Below, in pieces: positions 33,610 through 43,600 of a DNA stretch of 64,000 nucleotides; the stretch's first letter is position 1, and the number at the start of each line of letters is the position of its first letter. The stretch covers positions 1 to 64,000 of the forward strand of contig NZ_BARG01000001.1 in assembly GCF_000376565.1 (NCBI RefSeq). The letters are read 5' to 3'. Source of the DNA: Streptomyces hokutonensis (GTDB lineage Bacteria; Actinomycetota; Actinomycetes; Streptomycetales; Streptomycetaceae). A program made the position numbers and the translations under genes. The notes under the pieces are model-generated. The model did no database searches, was not told where the DNA came from, and saw nothing but the letters and a program-made list of their open reading frames with translations.

Positions 33610-35103
33610 TTAAACGCCGTCCTGGACGTCCAGCACCGAGGCGAGGGCGGCCTCGAAGCCGGAGGCCTTGGCCGCGCCGGCCGTCGGGTCCTGCTGGCGG
33701 ACGTCGATGACGTGGCCGGTCAGCTCGGACAGCAGCACGTCGAGGGAGGTGCGGGCCACGGCCTCGGAGGAGAGCAGCGTGCCCGAGGGCTCCTGGCCGA
33801 AGGCCTTGGTGCGCATCGGGGTGGCGGTGCGCTCCGGGTTGATGCAGTTCACGCGGATGCCGTCGCCGGCCCACTCGTCGGACAGGGCCTGCGTGAGGTT
33901 GACCATCGCGGCCTTGGTCGAGGAGTACAGGCTGTACTCGGCGCGGCCCCGGGTGTAGCTGCTGGAGGTGTACAGCAGCAGCTGGCCCTTGGTCTCGGCG
34001 AGGTACTTGTACGCGGAACGGGCGATCTGCACGGGCGCCAGGTAGTTGACCTTCAGCGCTTCCTCGATGGTCGCGTTGTCCGTCTCGGCCAGCTTGCCGA
34101 TGCGCAGCACGCCCGCGGTGTTGATGACGTGGTCGATGCGCCCGGTCTCGGCGTAGGCCTTGGACAGCGCGTCGTCGACCTCCTCCGGGTTCTCGACGTG
34201 CGTGCCGGTGGTGGAGCGGCCCAGCGCGTACACCGTGGCGCCGTAGCCCTCGGCGAGCTCGGCGATGTCCTTGCCGATGCCGTAGGAGCCGCCGAAGACG
34301 ACCAGCGTCTTGCCGGTGAGCAGCTCGCGGTAGGCGGCCTCGTCGACCTGCTCGGGGGCGGCCGTGGAGGCGAGCTGGAAGAGCTTGTCGGCGATGAAGA
34401 CGTCGACGGGCTGGGTGACCTTCATGTTGTACTCGTCGCCCGCGACGACGTGGATCGGCACGTCCGGCAGGTACTTGAGTACGACGGAACAGTCGTCGGT
34501 GGCCTGGAAGTTCGGGTCCCCGGCGGCGACCTCGTAGGCGCGGCGGATCGTGGACAGCTTGAACGCCTGGGGCGTCTGGCCGCGGCGCAGCCGGGAGCGG
34601 TCGGGGATCTCGGTGATGAACTCGCCGTCGTCGCCGTGCGTGCGGGTCACGATGATGGTGTCCGCGGAGGGGATGGCCACGTCGACGGCCTGGAAGCGCT
34701 CCAGGGCGATCACGCAGTCGTCGATCACGCGCTGCGAGAGCAGGGGGCGCACGGCGTCGTGGAAGAGGACGTTGGCGTCCTCGCCCTCGGCCAGGCCCTC
34801 ACTGAGCGCCTCGATCGCGCGCTCGGTGGTCTCGTTGCGCGTGGAGCCGCCCTCGATGATCCGGGTGACCTTCTTGAAACCGGCCTTGGCGACGATCTTC
34901 TCGACGTCGGGGACATAGCCCGGCGCCATCAGAACGATGATGTCGTCGATCGACTCGGCGTTCTCGAAAGTGGTCAGGGTGTGCTCGATGACTGCCTTGC
35001 CGGCGATCTTCAGCAGCTGCTTGGGGATCGAGAGACCCACGCGCTGGCCGGTACCGCCGGCCAGGATCACTGCGGTGGTGCGGGGCTTGGCTATGTGCGA
35101 CAC
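33610..35103 (-). CDS. bifunctional TarI-like cytidylyltransferase / SDR reductase fusion
   Basis: 497 aa from GTG 35103. Residues 1-240 are an IspD/TarI nucleotidyltransferase (AVILAGGTGQRVGLSIPKQL, FHDAVRPLLS, KVTQPVDVFIA). Residues about 255-490 are a short-chain dehydrogenase with GGSYGIGK and the catalytic YSSTK. The same fusion logic is seen in Haemophilus Bcs1/Acs1, which makes CDP-ribitol from ribulose-5-phosphate, so CDP-ribitol synthesis is the best guess. It lies 60 nt upstream of the CDP-glycerol transferase-like gene on the same strand. Confidence 0.88.
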   Translation of the reverse strand: MSHIAKPRTTAVILAGGTGQRVGLSIPKQLLKIAGKAVIEHTLTTFENAESIDDIIVLMAPGYVPDVEKIVAKAGFKKVTRIIEGGSTRNETTERAIEALSEGLAEGEDANVLFHDAVRPLLSQRVIDDCVIALERFQAVDVAIPSADTIIVTRTHGDDGEFITEIPDRSRLRRGQTPQAFKLSTIRRAYEVAAGDPNFQATDDCSVVLKYLPDVPIHVVAGDEYNMKVTQPVDVFIADKLFQLASTAAPEQVDEAAYRELLTGKTLVVFGGSYGIGKDIAELAEGYGATVYALGRSTTGTHVENPEEVDDALSKAYAETGRIDHVINTAGVLRIGKLAETDNATIEEALKVNYLAPVQIARSAYKYLAETKGQLLLYTSSSYTRGRAEYSLYSSTKAAMVNLTQALSDEWAGDGIRVNCINPERTATPMRTKAFGQEPSGTLLSSEAVARTSLDVLLSELTGHVIDVRQQDPTAGAAKASGFEAALASVLDVQDGV

Positions 35104-35253
35104 AGGCGACCTTGACCTACCTCGGGACAACGGGGGAACTGGCAAATGGTCCCACTCACGGTAACCGCAGTGCAAGGCGAGTGACCTCCGCCGCATATGT
35201 GAGCGACACCTGTCATTCATCTTGCACTGCTGGTGACCGCGCGACGACACCCC

Positions 35254-36417
35254 TCAGCGGCGCCGCAGCTTCTTCAGACAGCGGTGACCGAGAACGCGTA
35301 CGAGTTCCTTCGACGACGTCTGGTGGACCGTCCGCGCCTTCGCCGGAGCGGTGTGCCGCACCGGTGCGGCGGCCACCGCCGCGAGCGCCCCGTACAGCGC
35401 CTGCGCGGCCACCTCGGGCGCGATCCGCGGCGCCGCGGGCACCTGCTCCGAAGCCGTCGGTACGGCCGACAGGAGCGCGGTGTCGCCGACGATCCGTACG
35501 CCCGTGGCGGCGATGGTGCCGGCCATCTCGGCGCCGATCGTGCCCGCCGCCTCGACGGCCCACCGGGGCGTGGTGATCTTCACGTCCTGCGGGGTCGGGC
35601 TGCACGAATTCTTCATATGCATGACGGCGCCGTTGCGCACGAGCTTGGAATACAGCTCGTCGGGGAGGCCATTGCCGCGGAATTCCACATTGAGTTTCCG
35701 CAGCATTTCGGTCTCGGCGAGGGTAAGAGAGCGGTTCGCCGCGTCCGGGACCGGCCGCAGCAGATTCGCGGGCAGTCCGAGCAGTGCCTCGAAGGTGCGC
35801 AGCAGCCCGTCCCGGTCGCCGTCGTCGACCACGACGACCGTGACCCGCTCGGGGCCCACGGCCCGGGTCCAGCGCTCCACCAGCCGGTCGTGGCGGTGCC
35901 GGCGCCAGAAGCTGGGGTTGGGCTGCTCGTAGGGCGCCTTGCGGAGCATGTGCTCCAGCCAGTTGTCGTAGCCCATGCGCAGGCCGTTCTGCACGTACTG
36001 CTGCCACTGCGAGGGCATGATCTTCGCCAGCGGGCGCAGGGTGACCAGGATGTGCACGCGCTCGCCGCCGAGCTGCTCCACGATCCGGGCGATCGTCTCG
36101 TCGTCCTCGGCGTCGGCGAAGAACTCGCTGCTGATCACCGAGGTGCGGTCGCCGGTCGCGCGCACGGCGTCGAGGAGACGCGTCCAGTGCTTGTCGGTGG
36201 GCACGGTGTCGCCCATCATCGCGGGCCGGGCGCAGGCGGCGAGGGCCGCTTCCATCGGGTGTCTGCTGTGCGCGGGGAAGTCGACGCCGTGCGCGGGCAT
36301 CGTGTCCTTCGCGGCGAACAGCGCGCCCTGGATGGCGGTGGTCCCGGTCTTGTGCGGGCCGATGTGCAGCAGCCGGGTCCCGGAGGGCAGCGCTTCCTTA
36401 ATACAGTCCGTCTCCAT
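35254..36417 (-). CDS. sulfotransferase-like protein in the wall-polymer cluster
   Basis: 387 aa. LLHIGPHKTGTTAIQGAL at residues 16-33 is the 5'-phosphosulfate-binding loop of PAPS-dependent sulfotransferases. SSEFFADAEDDE and VTLRPLAKIMPSQWQQYV match the 3'-phosphate region (R/S pair). No TM segment. A Cys (KNSCSPTP) and a basic C-terminal tail follow. Found within a teichoic-acid gene set, it could sulfate a wall glycan, but no substrate can be read from the sequence. The start lacks a Shine-Dalgarno. Confidence 0.78.
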   Translation of the reverse strand: METDCIKEALPSGTRLLHIGPHKTGTTAIQGALFAAKDTMPAHGVDFPAHSRHPMEAALAACARPAMMGDTVPTDKHWTRLLDAVRATGDRTSVISSEFFADAEDDETIARIVEQLGGERVHILVTLRPLAKIMPSQWQQYVQNGLRMGYDNWLEHMLRKAPYEQPNPSFWRRHRHDRLVERWTRAVGPERVTVVVVDDGDRDGLLRTFEALLGLPANLLRPVPDAANRSLTLAETEMLRKLNVEFRGNGLPDELYSKLVRNGAVMHMKNSCSPTPQDVKITTPRWAVEAAGTIGAEMAGTIAATGVRIVGDTALLSAVPTASEQVPAAPRIAPEVAAQALYGALAAVAAAPVRHTAPAKARTVHQTSSKELVRVLGHRCLKKLRRR

Positions 36418-36459
36418 GGTTAATGGAAGGTAAGAGTTGTTCCTGAGTTTGACCTGAGA

Positions 36460-36491
36460 GGAGCCTGGGACACAGATGAGTCCCAGGCTCC
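36460..36491 (-). terminator. terminator downstream of the PhoD gene
   Basis: A 12-bp perfect stem, GGAGCCTGGGAC / GTCCCAGGCTCC, with an 8-nt loop, 23 nt beyond the stop at 36514. Confidence 0.82.
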
Positions 36492-36513
36492 GGTTACACA
36501 GGCTTCACAGAAC

Positions 36514-38064
36514 TCAGACCACCCGGACGCCGGGATCGCCCGACTCCACCCGGAGTGCGGCGTACGTGCTCGGCGTGGCCGTCGGCTTCAGCACGGTGTC
36601 CACGACCCGCACCTGCGCGTCGATGCCGTCCCGCCGGATGTCGAACAGGTGGTAGCCGCGGTGGGCGTCGATCACCTTCCAGTGCGGGTTGTCGGCCATC
36701 AGCGGGTCCCACTGGGCGTGGAAGGCGGCCTGGTCCTGGTCGCCGTTGCTGGAGATGGACGTCCCCACGAACTCGGCGCCGACGACGTCGGAGTCCGGGT
36801 CGGCGAAGTCCTCCTTCAGGTCGCTGATCATCGTCAGGTGCCGGTCGCCGCTGAGCACCACGGGGTTGCGGACGCTCTTGAAGTCCTCCAGCAGGGCGTT
36901 GCGTTCGACCTGGTAGCCGTCCCAGGCGTCGTAGAACCACTGCTTGCCCGCGCCGAGCAGGATGTCCGTCTCGGCCATCATGATCTGCGAGGCGACGACG
37001 TTCCAGCGGGCGGGCGAGTGGCGCAGCCCCTTCAGCAGCCACGCCTTCTGCTCGGCGCCCATCATCGTCATCGACGGGTCCTCGGCACCGGCCTGCGTGG
37101 TGGCCTGGTCGCTGCGGAACTGCCGGGTGTCCAGCACGTTGAGCCGCATCAGGCGGCCGAATTCGAGGCGCCGGTACATCTGGATGTGCGGCCCGTTCGG
37201 CACGGCGCCCGCGCGCACCGGCATGTGCTCGTAGTACGCCTGGAAGGCCGCCGTCAGCCGCGCCACGAACGCGTCGTGCGACTGCTTGTCGGGGTCCTGC
37301 GGAACCTCCCCCGCCCAGTCGTTGTCCACCTCGTGGTCGTCGAAGGTCACCACCCAGGGGGTGTTGGCGTGCATCGCCAGCAGGTCGGGGTCGCTGCGGT
37401 ACTGCGCGTACCGGTTGCGGTACTGCACCAGGCTGTACGGCTCCCCCGTCCCCTCGTGCCGGCGCGGCCCCGCGCTCGACGGCGCCGACTCGTAGATGTA
37501 GTCGCCGACGAAGAGCACGAAGTCGGGGTCCTGGGCCAGCATGTCGGCGTACGGCGTGAAGTAGCCGTTCTGCCAGTTCTGGCAGGAGGCGAGCGCGACG
37601 CGCAGCCGGCCGCGGGAGCTGTCCGGGTGCGGCGCGGTGCGGGTGCGGCCGGTGGCGGAGAGCTGACCGCTGGCGCGGAAGCGGTACCAGTAGTCACGGC
37701 CCGGGCGCAGCCCCCGTACATCCACGTGAACGCTGTGCCCGTACTCGGGCCGCGCGGGCGCGACTCCGCGGCGCACGTGCTTTCTGAAGCGGTCGTCCTC
37801 CGCGATCTCCCACTCCACGGGGACCACTTGGTCCGGCATACCGCCGCCGTTCAGCGGGTCCGGGGCGAGCCGCGTCCACAGCACGATGCCGTCGGGCAGC
37901 GGGTCGCCGGAGGAGATGCCGAGGCTGAACACACCGTCGGGCAGCGGGGTTTCGGCTGCCCGCGCGGAGGTCGGCAGCCACAACTGGGCGGAGGCGGCGG
38001 CCCCGAGCACCGCCGCGCCGGCCGCGAGAAAACGTCGTCGATCGGGTGATACGGCTCCGGTCAT
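36514..38064 (-). CDS. phoD: PhoD-type alkaline phosphatase/phosphodiesterase, Tat-exported
   Basis: 516 aa from ATG 38064, with AAGGGAG 6-7 nt upstream. Twin-arginine signal SPDRRRFLAAGAAVLGAAAS with cleavage after ARA-AE. PhoD metal-site motifs include FVGDYIYE, TFDDHEVDNDW, LSGDRHLTM and NVVASQIMM. Such enzymes use Fe(III) and Ca(II) and hydrolyse phosphodiesters including teichoic acids, so its place beside a wall-polymer synthesis set is suggestive of turnover or phosphate salvage. I saw no convincing pair of PHO-box repeats upstream. Confidence 0.93.
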   Translation of the reverse strand: MTGAVSPDRRRFLAAGAAVLGAAASAQLWLPTSARAAETPLPDGVFSLGISSGDPLPDGIVLWTRLAPDPLNGGGMPDQVVPVEWEIAEDDRFRKHVRRGVAPARPEYGHSVHVDVRGLRPGRDYWYRFRASGQLSATGRTRTAPHPDSSRGRLRVALASCQNWQNGYFTPYADMLAQDPDFVLFVGDYIYESAPSSAGPRRHEGTGEPYSLVQYRNRYAQYRSDPDLLAMHANTPWVVTFDDHEVDNDWAGEVPQDPDKQSHDAFVARLTAAFQAYYEHMPVRAGAVPNGPHIQMYRRLEFGRLMRLNVLDTRQFRSDQATTQAGAEDPSMTMMGAEQKAWLLKGLRHSPARWNVVASQIMMAETDILLGAGKQWFYDAWDGYQVERNALLEDFKSVRNPVVLSGDRHLTMISDLKEDFADPDSDVVGAEFVGTSISSNGDQDQAAFHAQWDPLMADNPHWKVIDAHRGYHLFDIRRDGIDAQVRVVDTVLKPTATPSTYAALRVESGDPGVRVV

Positions 38065-38177
38065 CGTGAACTCCCTTGCGACGTTGGCCTCTTGGGTCAC
38101 TTGGAAGCCTCACAGTGCGCGGAGTCCCGCCTGTTGAACAGTACGTATCGCGTCCATGACAAATGAGCACACAGCAA

Positions 38178-38209
38178 GAGACCCGTTGCTCGAAGAGCAA
38201 CGGGTCTCA
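38178..38209 (-). terminator. terminator downstream of obg
   Basis: GAGACCCGTTGCTC and its perfect complement (14-bp stem) around a 3-4 nt loop, followed by TTGC on the minus strand. About 70 nt past the obg stop. Confidence 0.85.
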
Positions 38210-38275
38210 GCCAGTTCGGGTTACGCCGGACAAACGATCTTCACCCTTGACGGGCGATCAGCGCGCCCGTCCACC

Positions 38276-39712
38276 TCAGAAGGGCTTGAACTCCTCGAAC
38301 TCCTGCGCCGCCTCGTCCCGCTCGGCCTGCTTGTCCCGGCGCCGCTGCGTCGCGGGCCGCGGCTCGTCGAGCCGGTGGTCCTCACCACGCCGGCCCAGCA
38401 TCTCGGCACCGGCCATGACGGTCGGCTCCCAGTCGAAGACGACCGCGTTGTCCTCGGGACCGATCGCGACGCCGTCACCGGAGCGGGCGCCCGCCTTCAT
38501 CAACTCCGCCTCCACACCGAGGCGGTTGAGCCGGTCGGCGAGATAGCCGACGGCCTCGTCGTTGTTGAAGTCGGTCTGGCGCACCCAGCGTTCGGGCTTC
38601 TCGCCACGCACACGGAAGAGACCGTCCTCCTCCAGTACGACGGTGAAACCGCTGTCGTCGACCGCCTTCGGGCGGATGACGATCCGGGTCGCCTCCTCCT
38701 TCGGCTTCGCGGCCCGCGACGCGGCGACGAACTCCGCGATGGCGAAGGACAGTTCACGCAGACCCGTGTGCGCGACCGCGGACACCTCGAAGACGCGGTA
38801 GCCGCGTGCCTCCAGGTCGGGGCGCACCATCTCGGCGAGGTCCTTGCCGTCCGGTACGTCGATCTTGTTCAGGACGACCATGCGCGGCCGGTTGCCGAGG
38901 CCGCCGTACTGCTTCAGCTCCTCCTCGATCATGTCGAGATCGGAGATCGGGTCGCGCTCGGACTCCAGCGTCGCGGTGTCCAGGACGTGCACGAGGACAC
39001 TGCACCGCTCGACATGGCGCAGGAACTCGAGGCCCAGGCCCTTGCCCTGGCTGGCGCCGGGGATGAGGCCGGGGACGTCGGCGATCGTGTAGACCGTCTC
39101 GCCGGCCGTGACGACGCCCAGGTTCGGGACCAGGGTCGTGAAGGGGTAGTCGGCGATCTTCGGCTTGGCCGCGCTCAGCACGGAGATCAGCGAGGACTTG
39201 CCGGCGCTCGGGTAGCCCACGAGAGCGACGTCGGCGACCGTCTTCAGCTCCAGGACGATGTCCTGGAGGTCACCGGGCACGCCGAGCAGCGCGAAGCCGG
39301 GGGCCTTGCGGCGGGCGCTCGCGAGAGCCGCGTTGCCGAGACCGCCGCGGCCGCCCTGCGCGGCGATGTACGAGGTGCCGTGGCCGACCAGGTCGGCGAG
39401 CACGTTGCCCGCGCCGTCGAGCACGACCGTGCCGTCCGGCACCGGCAGGACCAGGTCCTGGCCGTCCTTGCCGGAGCGGTTGCCGCCCTCGCCGGGCTTG
39501 CCGTTGGTGGCCTTGCGGTGCGGGGAGTGGTGGTAGTCCAGCAGCGTGGTCACGGACTGGTCGACGATGAGGATGACGTCACCGCCCCTCCCGCCGTTGC
39601 CGCCGTCCGGGCCGCCGAGCGGCTTGAACTTCTCACGGTGGACGGAGGCACAGCCGTGGCCTCCGTTACCCGCGGCGACATGCAGCTCGACGCGGTCCAC
39701 GAAGGTGGTCAT
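38276..39712 (-). CDS. obg: Obg/CgtA ribosome-associated GTPase
   Basis: 478 aa. Glycine-rich Obg fold ([18 protein letters not shown]), then the G domain with [10 protein letters not shown] (P-loop), DVPGLIPGA (G3) and NKIDVPD (G4), and a C-terminal OCT domain ([19 protein letters not shown]) plus a charged tail. Obg acts in late 50S assembly and growth/sporulation control; in Streptomyces obg is linked to differentiation. Downstream of rplU-rpmA in the conserved order, with a hairpin in the 104-nt gap. Confidence 0.97.
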   Translation of the reverse strand: MTTFVDRVELHVAAGNGGHGCASVHREKFKPLGGPDGGNGGRGGDVILIVDQSVTTLLDYHHSPHRKATNGKPGEGGNRSGKDGQDLVLPVPDGTVVLDGAGNVLADLVGHGTSYIAAQGGRGGLGNAALASARRKAPGFALLGVPGDLQDIVLELKTVADVALVGYPSAGKSSLISVLSAAKPKIADYPFTTLVPNLGVVTAGETVYTIADVPGLIPGASQGKGLGLEFLRHVERCSVLVHVLDTATLESERDPISDLDMIEEELKQYGGLGNRPRMVVLNKIDVPDGKDLAEMVRPDLEARGYRVFEVSAVAHTGLRELSFAIAEFVAASRAAKPKEEATRIVIRPKAVDDSGFTVVLEEDGLFRVRGEKPERWVRQTDFNNDEAVGYLADRLNRLGVEAELMKAGARSGDGVAIGPEDNAVVFDWEPTVMAGAEMLGRRGEDHRLDEPRPATQRRRDKQAERDEAAQEFEEFKPF

Positions 39713-39760
39713 GGGATGTGCCTCCAGTTACTTACGGGGTGTCTTTGTACTAACACGCGA

Positions 39761-39804
39761 AAGGCGGACCCGCTTCCCACCAGGGGAAGTGAGGTCCGCC
39801 TCGC
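39761..39804 (-). terminator. hairpin between rpmA and obg
   Basis: GGCGGACC ... GGTCCGCC with an inner ACTTCCCC/GGGAAGCG stem, then TTTCGC on the minus strand. It may partly terminate the ribosomal-protein transcript, lowering obg relative to rplU-rpmA. Confidence 0.65.
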
Positions 39805-39816
39805 GAAAGCTTCCGA

Positions 39817-40071
39817 TCAGGCGACCGGAACGATGTTCACGACCTTGCGGCCACGGTGGGTACCGAACTCCACCGCACCGGCGTTCAGCGCGAACAGCGT
39901 GTCGTCGCCGCCACGGCCGACGCCCGAACCGGGGTGGAAGTGGGTGCCGCGCTGGCGGACCAGGATCTCACCCGCGTTGACGACCTGACCGCCGAAGCGC
40001 TTCACGCCGAGCCGCTGGGCATTGGAGTCGCGACCGTTCCGGGTGGACGATGCGCCCTTCTTGTGTGCCAT
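39817..40071 (-). CDS. rpmA: 50S ribosomal protein L27
   Basis: 84 aa, [20 protein letters not shown] through [20 protein letters not shown], the canonical L27. It starts directly at MAHKKG with no N-terminal prosequence of the kind cleaved in firmicutes. 14 nt downstream of rplU. Confidence 0.98.
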   Translation of the reverse strand: MAHKKGASSTRNGRDSNAQRLGVKRFGGQVVNAGEILVRQRGTHFHPGSGVGRGGDDTLFALNAGAVEFGTHRGRKVVNIVPVA

Positions 40072-40085
40072 CTCTCCTCAGTCCC

Positions 40086-40406
40086 TTACTTCGCAGCCGC
40101 GGGGATCTCAGTGACCTTGATCGCCGTGTACTGCTGGCGGTGGCCCTGACGACGGCGGTAACCGGTCTTGTTCTTGTAGCGAAGGATGTCGATCTTGACG
40201 CCCTTGTGGTGGTCCACGACCTCGGCCTGGACCTTGATGCCGGCCAGGACCCACGGGTCGCTGGTCACAGCGTCGCCGTCGACAACGAGCAGGGTCGAGA
40301 GCTCGACCGTGTCGCCAACCTTGGCAGTGGAAATCTTGTCAACCTCAACGATGTCGCCGACAGCAACCTTGTGCTGGCGACCACCGCTGCGCACGATGGC
40401 GTACAC
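40086..40406 (-). CDS. rplU: 50S ribosomal protein L21
   Basis: 106 aa from GTG 40406: [20 protein letters not shown] through [15 protein letters not shown], the L21 signature. The frame stays open far upstream, but that part is antisense-like sequence and leader. First gene of rplU-rpmA-obg. A leader of about 100 nt with a hairpin lies upstream. Confidence 0.97.
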   Translation of the reverse strand: MYAIVRSGGRQHKVAVGDIVEVDKISTAKVGDTVELSTLLVVDGDAVTSDPWVLAGIKVQAEVVDHHKGVKIDILRYKNKTGYRRRQGHRQQYTAIKVTEIPAAAK

Positions 40407-40462
40407 GCGGATCTCACTCTCTCGCTCGGGAACGGCACCCCCGCAGTCCAGCCGCCCTGCAG

Positions 40463-40496
40463 AGCAGACGGCCTCTCCCGGTGGAACACACCCGGG
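40463..40496 (-). promoter_or_regulatory. hairpin in the rplU leader
   Basis: On the minus strand CCTCTTCCTCCCGGG and CCGGGAGAGG form a stem with a bulge, about 60-90 nt upstream of the rplU GTG. The position suits autoregulation by a ribosomal protein or a leader stability element, but no known L21 leader consensus was checked. Confidence 0.4.
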
Positions 40497-40595
40497 AGGA
40501 AGAGGTTTACGGGGATGTGGCGTGTCACCAGTGGACACGCCGACAGTCAAGGTTACGGGGCCGCGGCCGAACGGGTCAAACCGGGCCCGTGGGGA

Positions 40596-40624
40596 GTGCG
40601 ACCGGTCACACGGACCGGCCGCAC
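40596..40624 (-). terminator. terminator downstream of rne
   Basis: GTGCGGCCGGTC / GACCGGTCGCAC, a 12-bp stem with one wobble and a 5-nt loop, 12 nt past the rne stop. Confidence 0.72.
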
Positions 40625-40635
40625 CCGCCCTGGGT

Positions 40636-43600
40636 TCAGCCCTCGTCGGTGGAGGCGGTGACGGAGGACGGGCTCGTCTGCTCCGCCGCCGCGGTCTTCT
40701 TCGACGTGGTCTTGGCGGCCTTCTTGGCCGTCGTCTTCTTCGCGGCCGTCTTCTTGGCCGCGGTCTTGGTGGCCGCCGCCTTCTTGGCGACCGCCTTCTT
40801 CGCCGGGGCCTTCTTGGCGGCCTTGCGCGCGGCCGTCTTCTTGGCCGGAGCCTCGACGCCGGCCTCGGCCTCGGTCGCGGCTGCCTCCACCACGGTCGAC
40901 GGCACGACCACGACGGCCGCCTCCTCCGACGCGGTGGGCGCGGTCGCCTTGCGCACGGCACGACGCCTCGGGCGGGCCGGAGCCGCGCTCTCGGCGGGCG
41001 CCTCCGGCTGCTCGGCCCGGACGGCCGGCGCGGGCGTCTCGACGACGACCGGCGCGGCGGCCTCGGTGACCGTCACCACGGCGGCCTCCTCGGACCCCGC
41101 CGGAGACCCGGCGGGCGCGGTGGCCTTACGGGTCGCACGACGGCGCGTACGCCCCTTGGGCGCGGCGTCGTCGACAGCCGCCGGAGCCTCGACCGCGGGC
41201 GCCTCGACGACCGGGTCCTCCACGGCGACGGGCTCGGCCTGCGCGACGGCGACCGGCTCGGCCTCCTCGCGCACCTCACGCGTCTCGTGGACCTCACGCG
41301 GCTGCCGCGACTCGCGGGACTCCGCCCTCGGCGCACCGGCCGGAGCCGACGCCCGCCGGCTCGTCCGGCGCCGCGAACGCCCACGGGTGGCCGCGGCCTC
41401 CGCCTCGGCCGCGCTGCTGTACAGGTCCTCGTCGGGCCTGAACTCGGTCTCGGCGAACGGCACCGGCATGGCGACCTCGGCCGCCACCTCCGCCTCGGTC
41501 TCGACCTCGTCAGCGTCGTGATCGTGCTCGTGCGTCTCGTGGCCGTCGTGCGTGTCGTGGGCGTCCTGCCCGTCGCCGCCACGTCCGCGCCGCTTGCGCT
41601 TGCCGCCGCCACCGACCGAGGTCGGCTGCTCCATGTGCACGATGACACCGCGGCCGTTGCAGTGGACGCAGGTCTCGGAGAAGGACTCCAACAGGCCCTG
41701 TCCGACGCGCTTGCGGGTCATCTGCACGAGACCGAGCGAGGTGACCTCGGCCACCTGGTGCTTCGTACGGTCGCGGCCCAGGCACTCCAGCAGGCGCCGC
41801 AGCACCAGGTCCCGGTTGGACTCCAGCACCATGTCGATGAAGTCGATGACGACGATGCCGCCCAGGTCGCGCAGCCGCAGCTGGCGCACGATCTCCTCGG
41901 CCGCCTCCAGGTTGTTCCTGGTCACGGTCTCTTCGAGGTTGCCGCCCTGACCGGTGAACTTGCCGGTGTTGACGTCGATCACGATCATCGCTTCGGTCTT
42001 GTCGATGACCAGCGAACCGCCGCTCGGCAGCCAGACCTTGCGGTCCAGCGCCTTCATCAGCTGCTCGTCGATGCGGTACGTCGCGAAGACGTCGACCTCG
42101 GAGGTCCACTTGGACAGCCGGTCGGCGAGGTCGGGGGCGACGTGCGAGACATAGCCGTGGATGGTGTCCCACGCCTCGTCACCGCTGACGATGACCTTGG
42201 TGAAGTCCTCGTTGAAGATGTCGCGCACGACGCGGACGGTCATGTCCGGCTCGCCGTACAGCAGCGACGGGGCGTTCGAACCGCCGCCGCCCTTCGCCTT
42301 CTTCTGGATGTCCTCCCACTGCGCCTGCAGCCGCTCGACGTCACGGCTCAGCTCGTCCTCGCTCGCGCCCTCGGCGGCGGTGCGCACGATGACGCCCGCG
42401 TCCTCGGGGACGATCTTCTTGAGGATGGTCTTCAGCCGGGCCCGCTCGGTGTCGGGCAGCTTGCGGCTGATGCCGGTCATCGAGCCCTCGGGGACGTACA
42501 CGAGGTAGCGGCCCGGGAGGGAGACCTGGCTGGTCAGACGCGCACCCTTGTGCCCGATCGGGTCCTTGGTGACCTGCACGAGGACCGACTGGCCCGACTT
42601 CAGGGCGGACTCGATGCGGCGCGGCCCGTTGGCCATGCCGAGCGCCTCGAAGTTGACCTCACCGGCGTACAGGACGGCGTTGCGCCCCTTGCCGATGTCG
42701 ATGAACGCGGCCTCCATGGAGGGCAGCACGTTCTGGACCTTGCCCAGGTAGACGTTGCCGACGTACGAGGTCGACTGCTCCTTGTTGACGTAGTGCTCGA
42801 CGAGCACGCCGTCCTCCAGGACGCCGATCTGCGTGCGCTCACCGGTCTGCCGGACGACCATCACGCGCTCGACGGCCTCGCGGCGGGCCAGGAACTCCGC
42901 CTCGGTGATGATCGGGACGCGGCGGCGGCCCTGCTCGCGGCCTTCGCGGCGGCGCTGCTTCTTGGCCTCGAGACGCGTGGAGCCCTTGATGGACTGCACC
43001 TCGTCGCTGGGGTGGTCGTCCTTCTTGGCGCGCGGCTCGCGGACCTTGACGACGGTGCGCTCGGGGTCGTCCGACGACGAGGCCGACTCGCTCTCGCCGC
43101 CCGAGTCACCGGCGCGACGACGACGGCGGCGCCGGCGACGGCTGCTGCTCGATCCGGAGCCGCCCTGGTCCTCGTCCGCCTCCTCGGCGTCCTCCTCGAC
43201 CTGCTCGGCGGTGTCCTCGGCGTCTTCGGCGGCCTGCTCGGCGGCGTACTCCTCGCCGTCCTCGGACTCGTCCTCACCGGTGGCGGACTCGCCGCGGCGA
43301 CGGCGACGGCCACCGCGCCGACGACGGCGGCGCGAACCGGTCTCCTCGGTCTCGTCACCGTCGGCGGAGTCCTCGGCGGCCTCGTCGGCCTCCTCCGGCT
43401 CCTCCTCGACCACGGCGGTCTCGACGACGGCCGCGGCGACGGGCTCGGCCTCGAAGGCGGCACCCCGGCGACGGCGCCGACGACGCCCGCCGGTCTCTTC
43501 CTCGACGACTTCCACGGCCACGGGCTCGGCGACGACGACCTCTTCCTCGTCGTCCTCCACGGCCTCGGCGGCAGCGGCTGCGGCGCGCTCCGGCGTCTGG

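Noticed and set aside
35254..36417. Adenylate-kinase-like P-loop kinase for the HIGPHKTGTTAIQ protein
   Set aside because: The loop and the later VTLRPL/SSEFF segments match sulfotransferases better than nucleotide kinases, which have GxxGxGK(S/T).
38065..38160. PHO box upstream of phoD
   Set aside because: Only one GTTCA-like half site is seen; PhoP needs paired direct repeats at 11-nt spacing, which I could not find.
40640..40850. Repetitive DNA at the 3' end of rne as a mobile or satellite repeat
   Set aside because: It encodes the Lys/Ala-rich tail of RNase E in frame; no inverted ends or target duplication.
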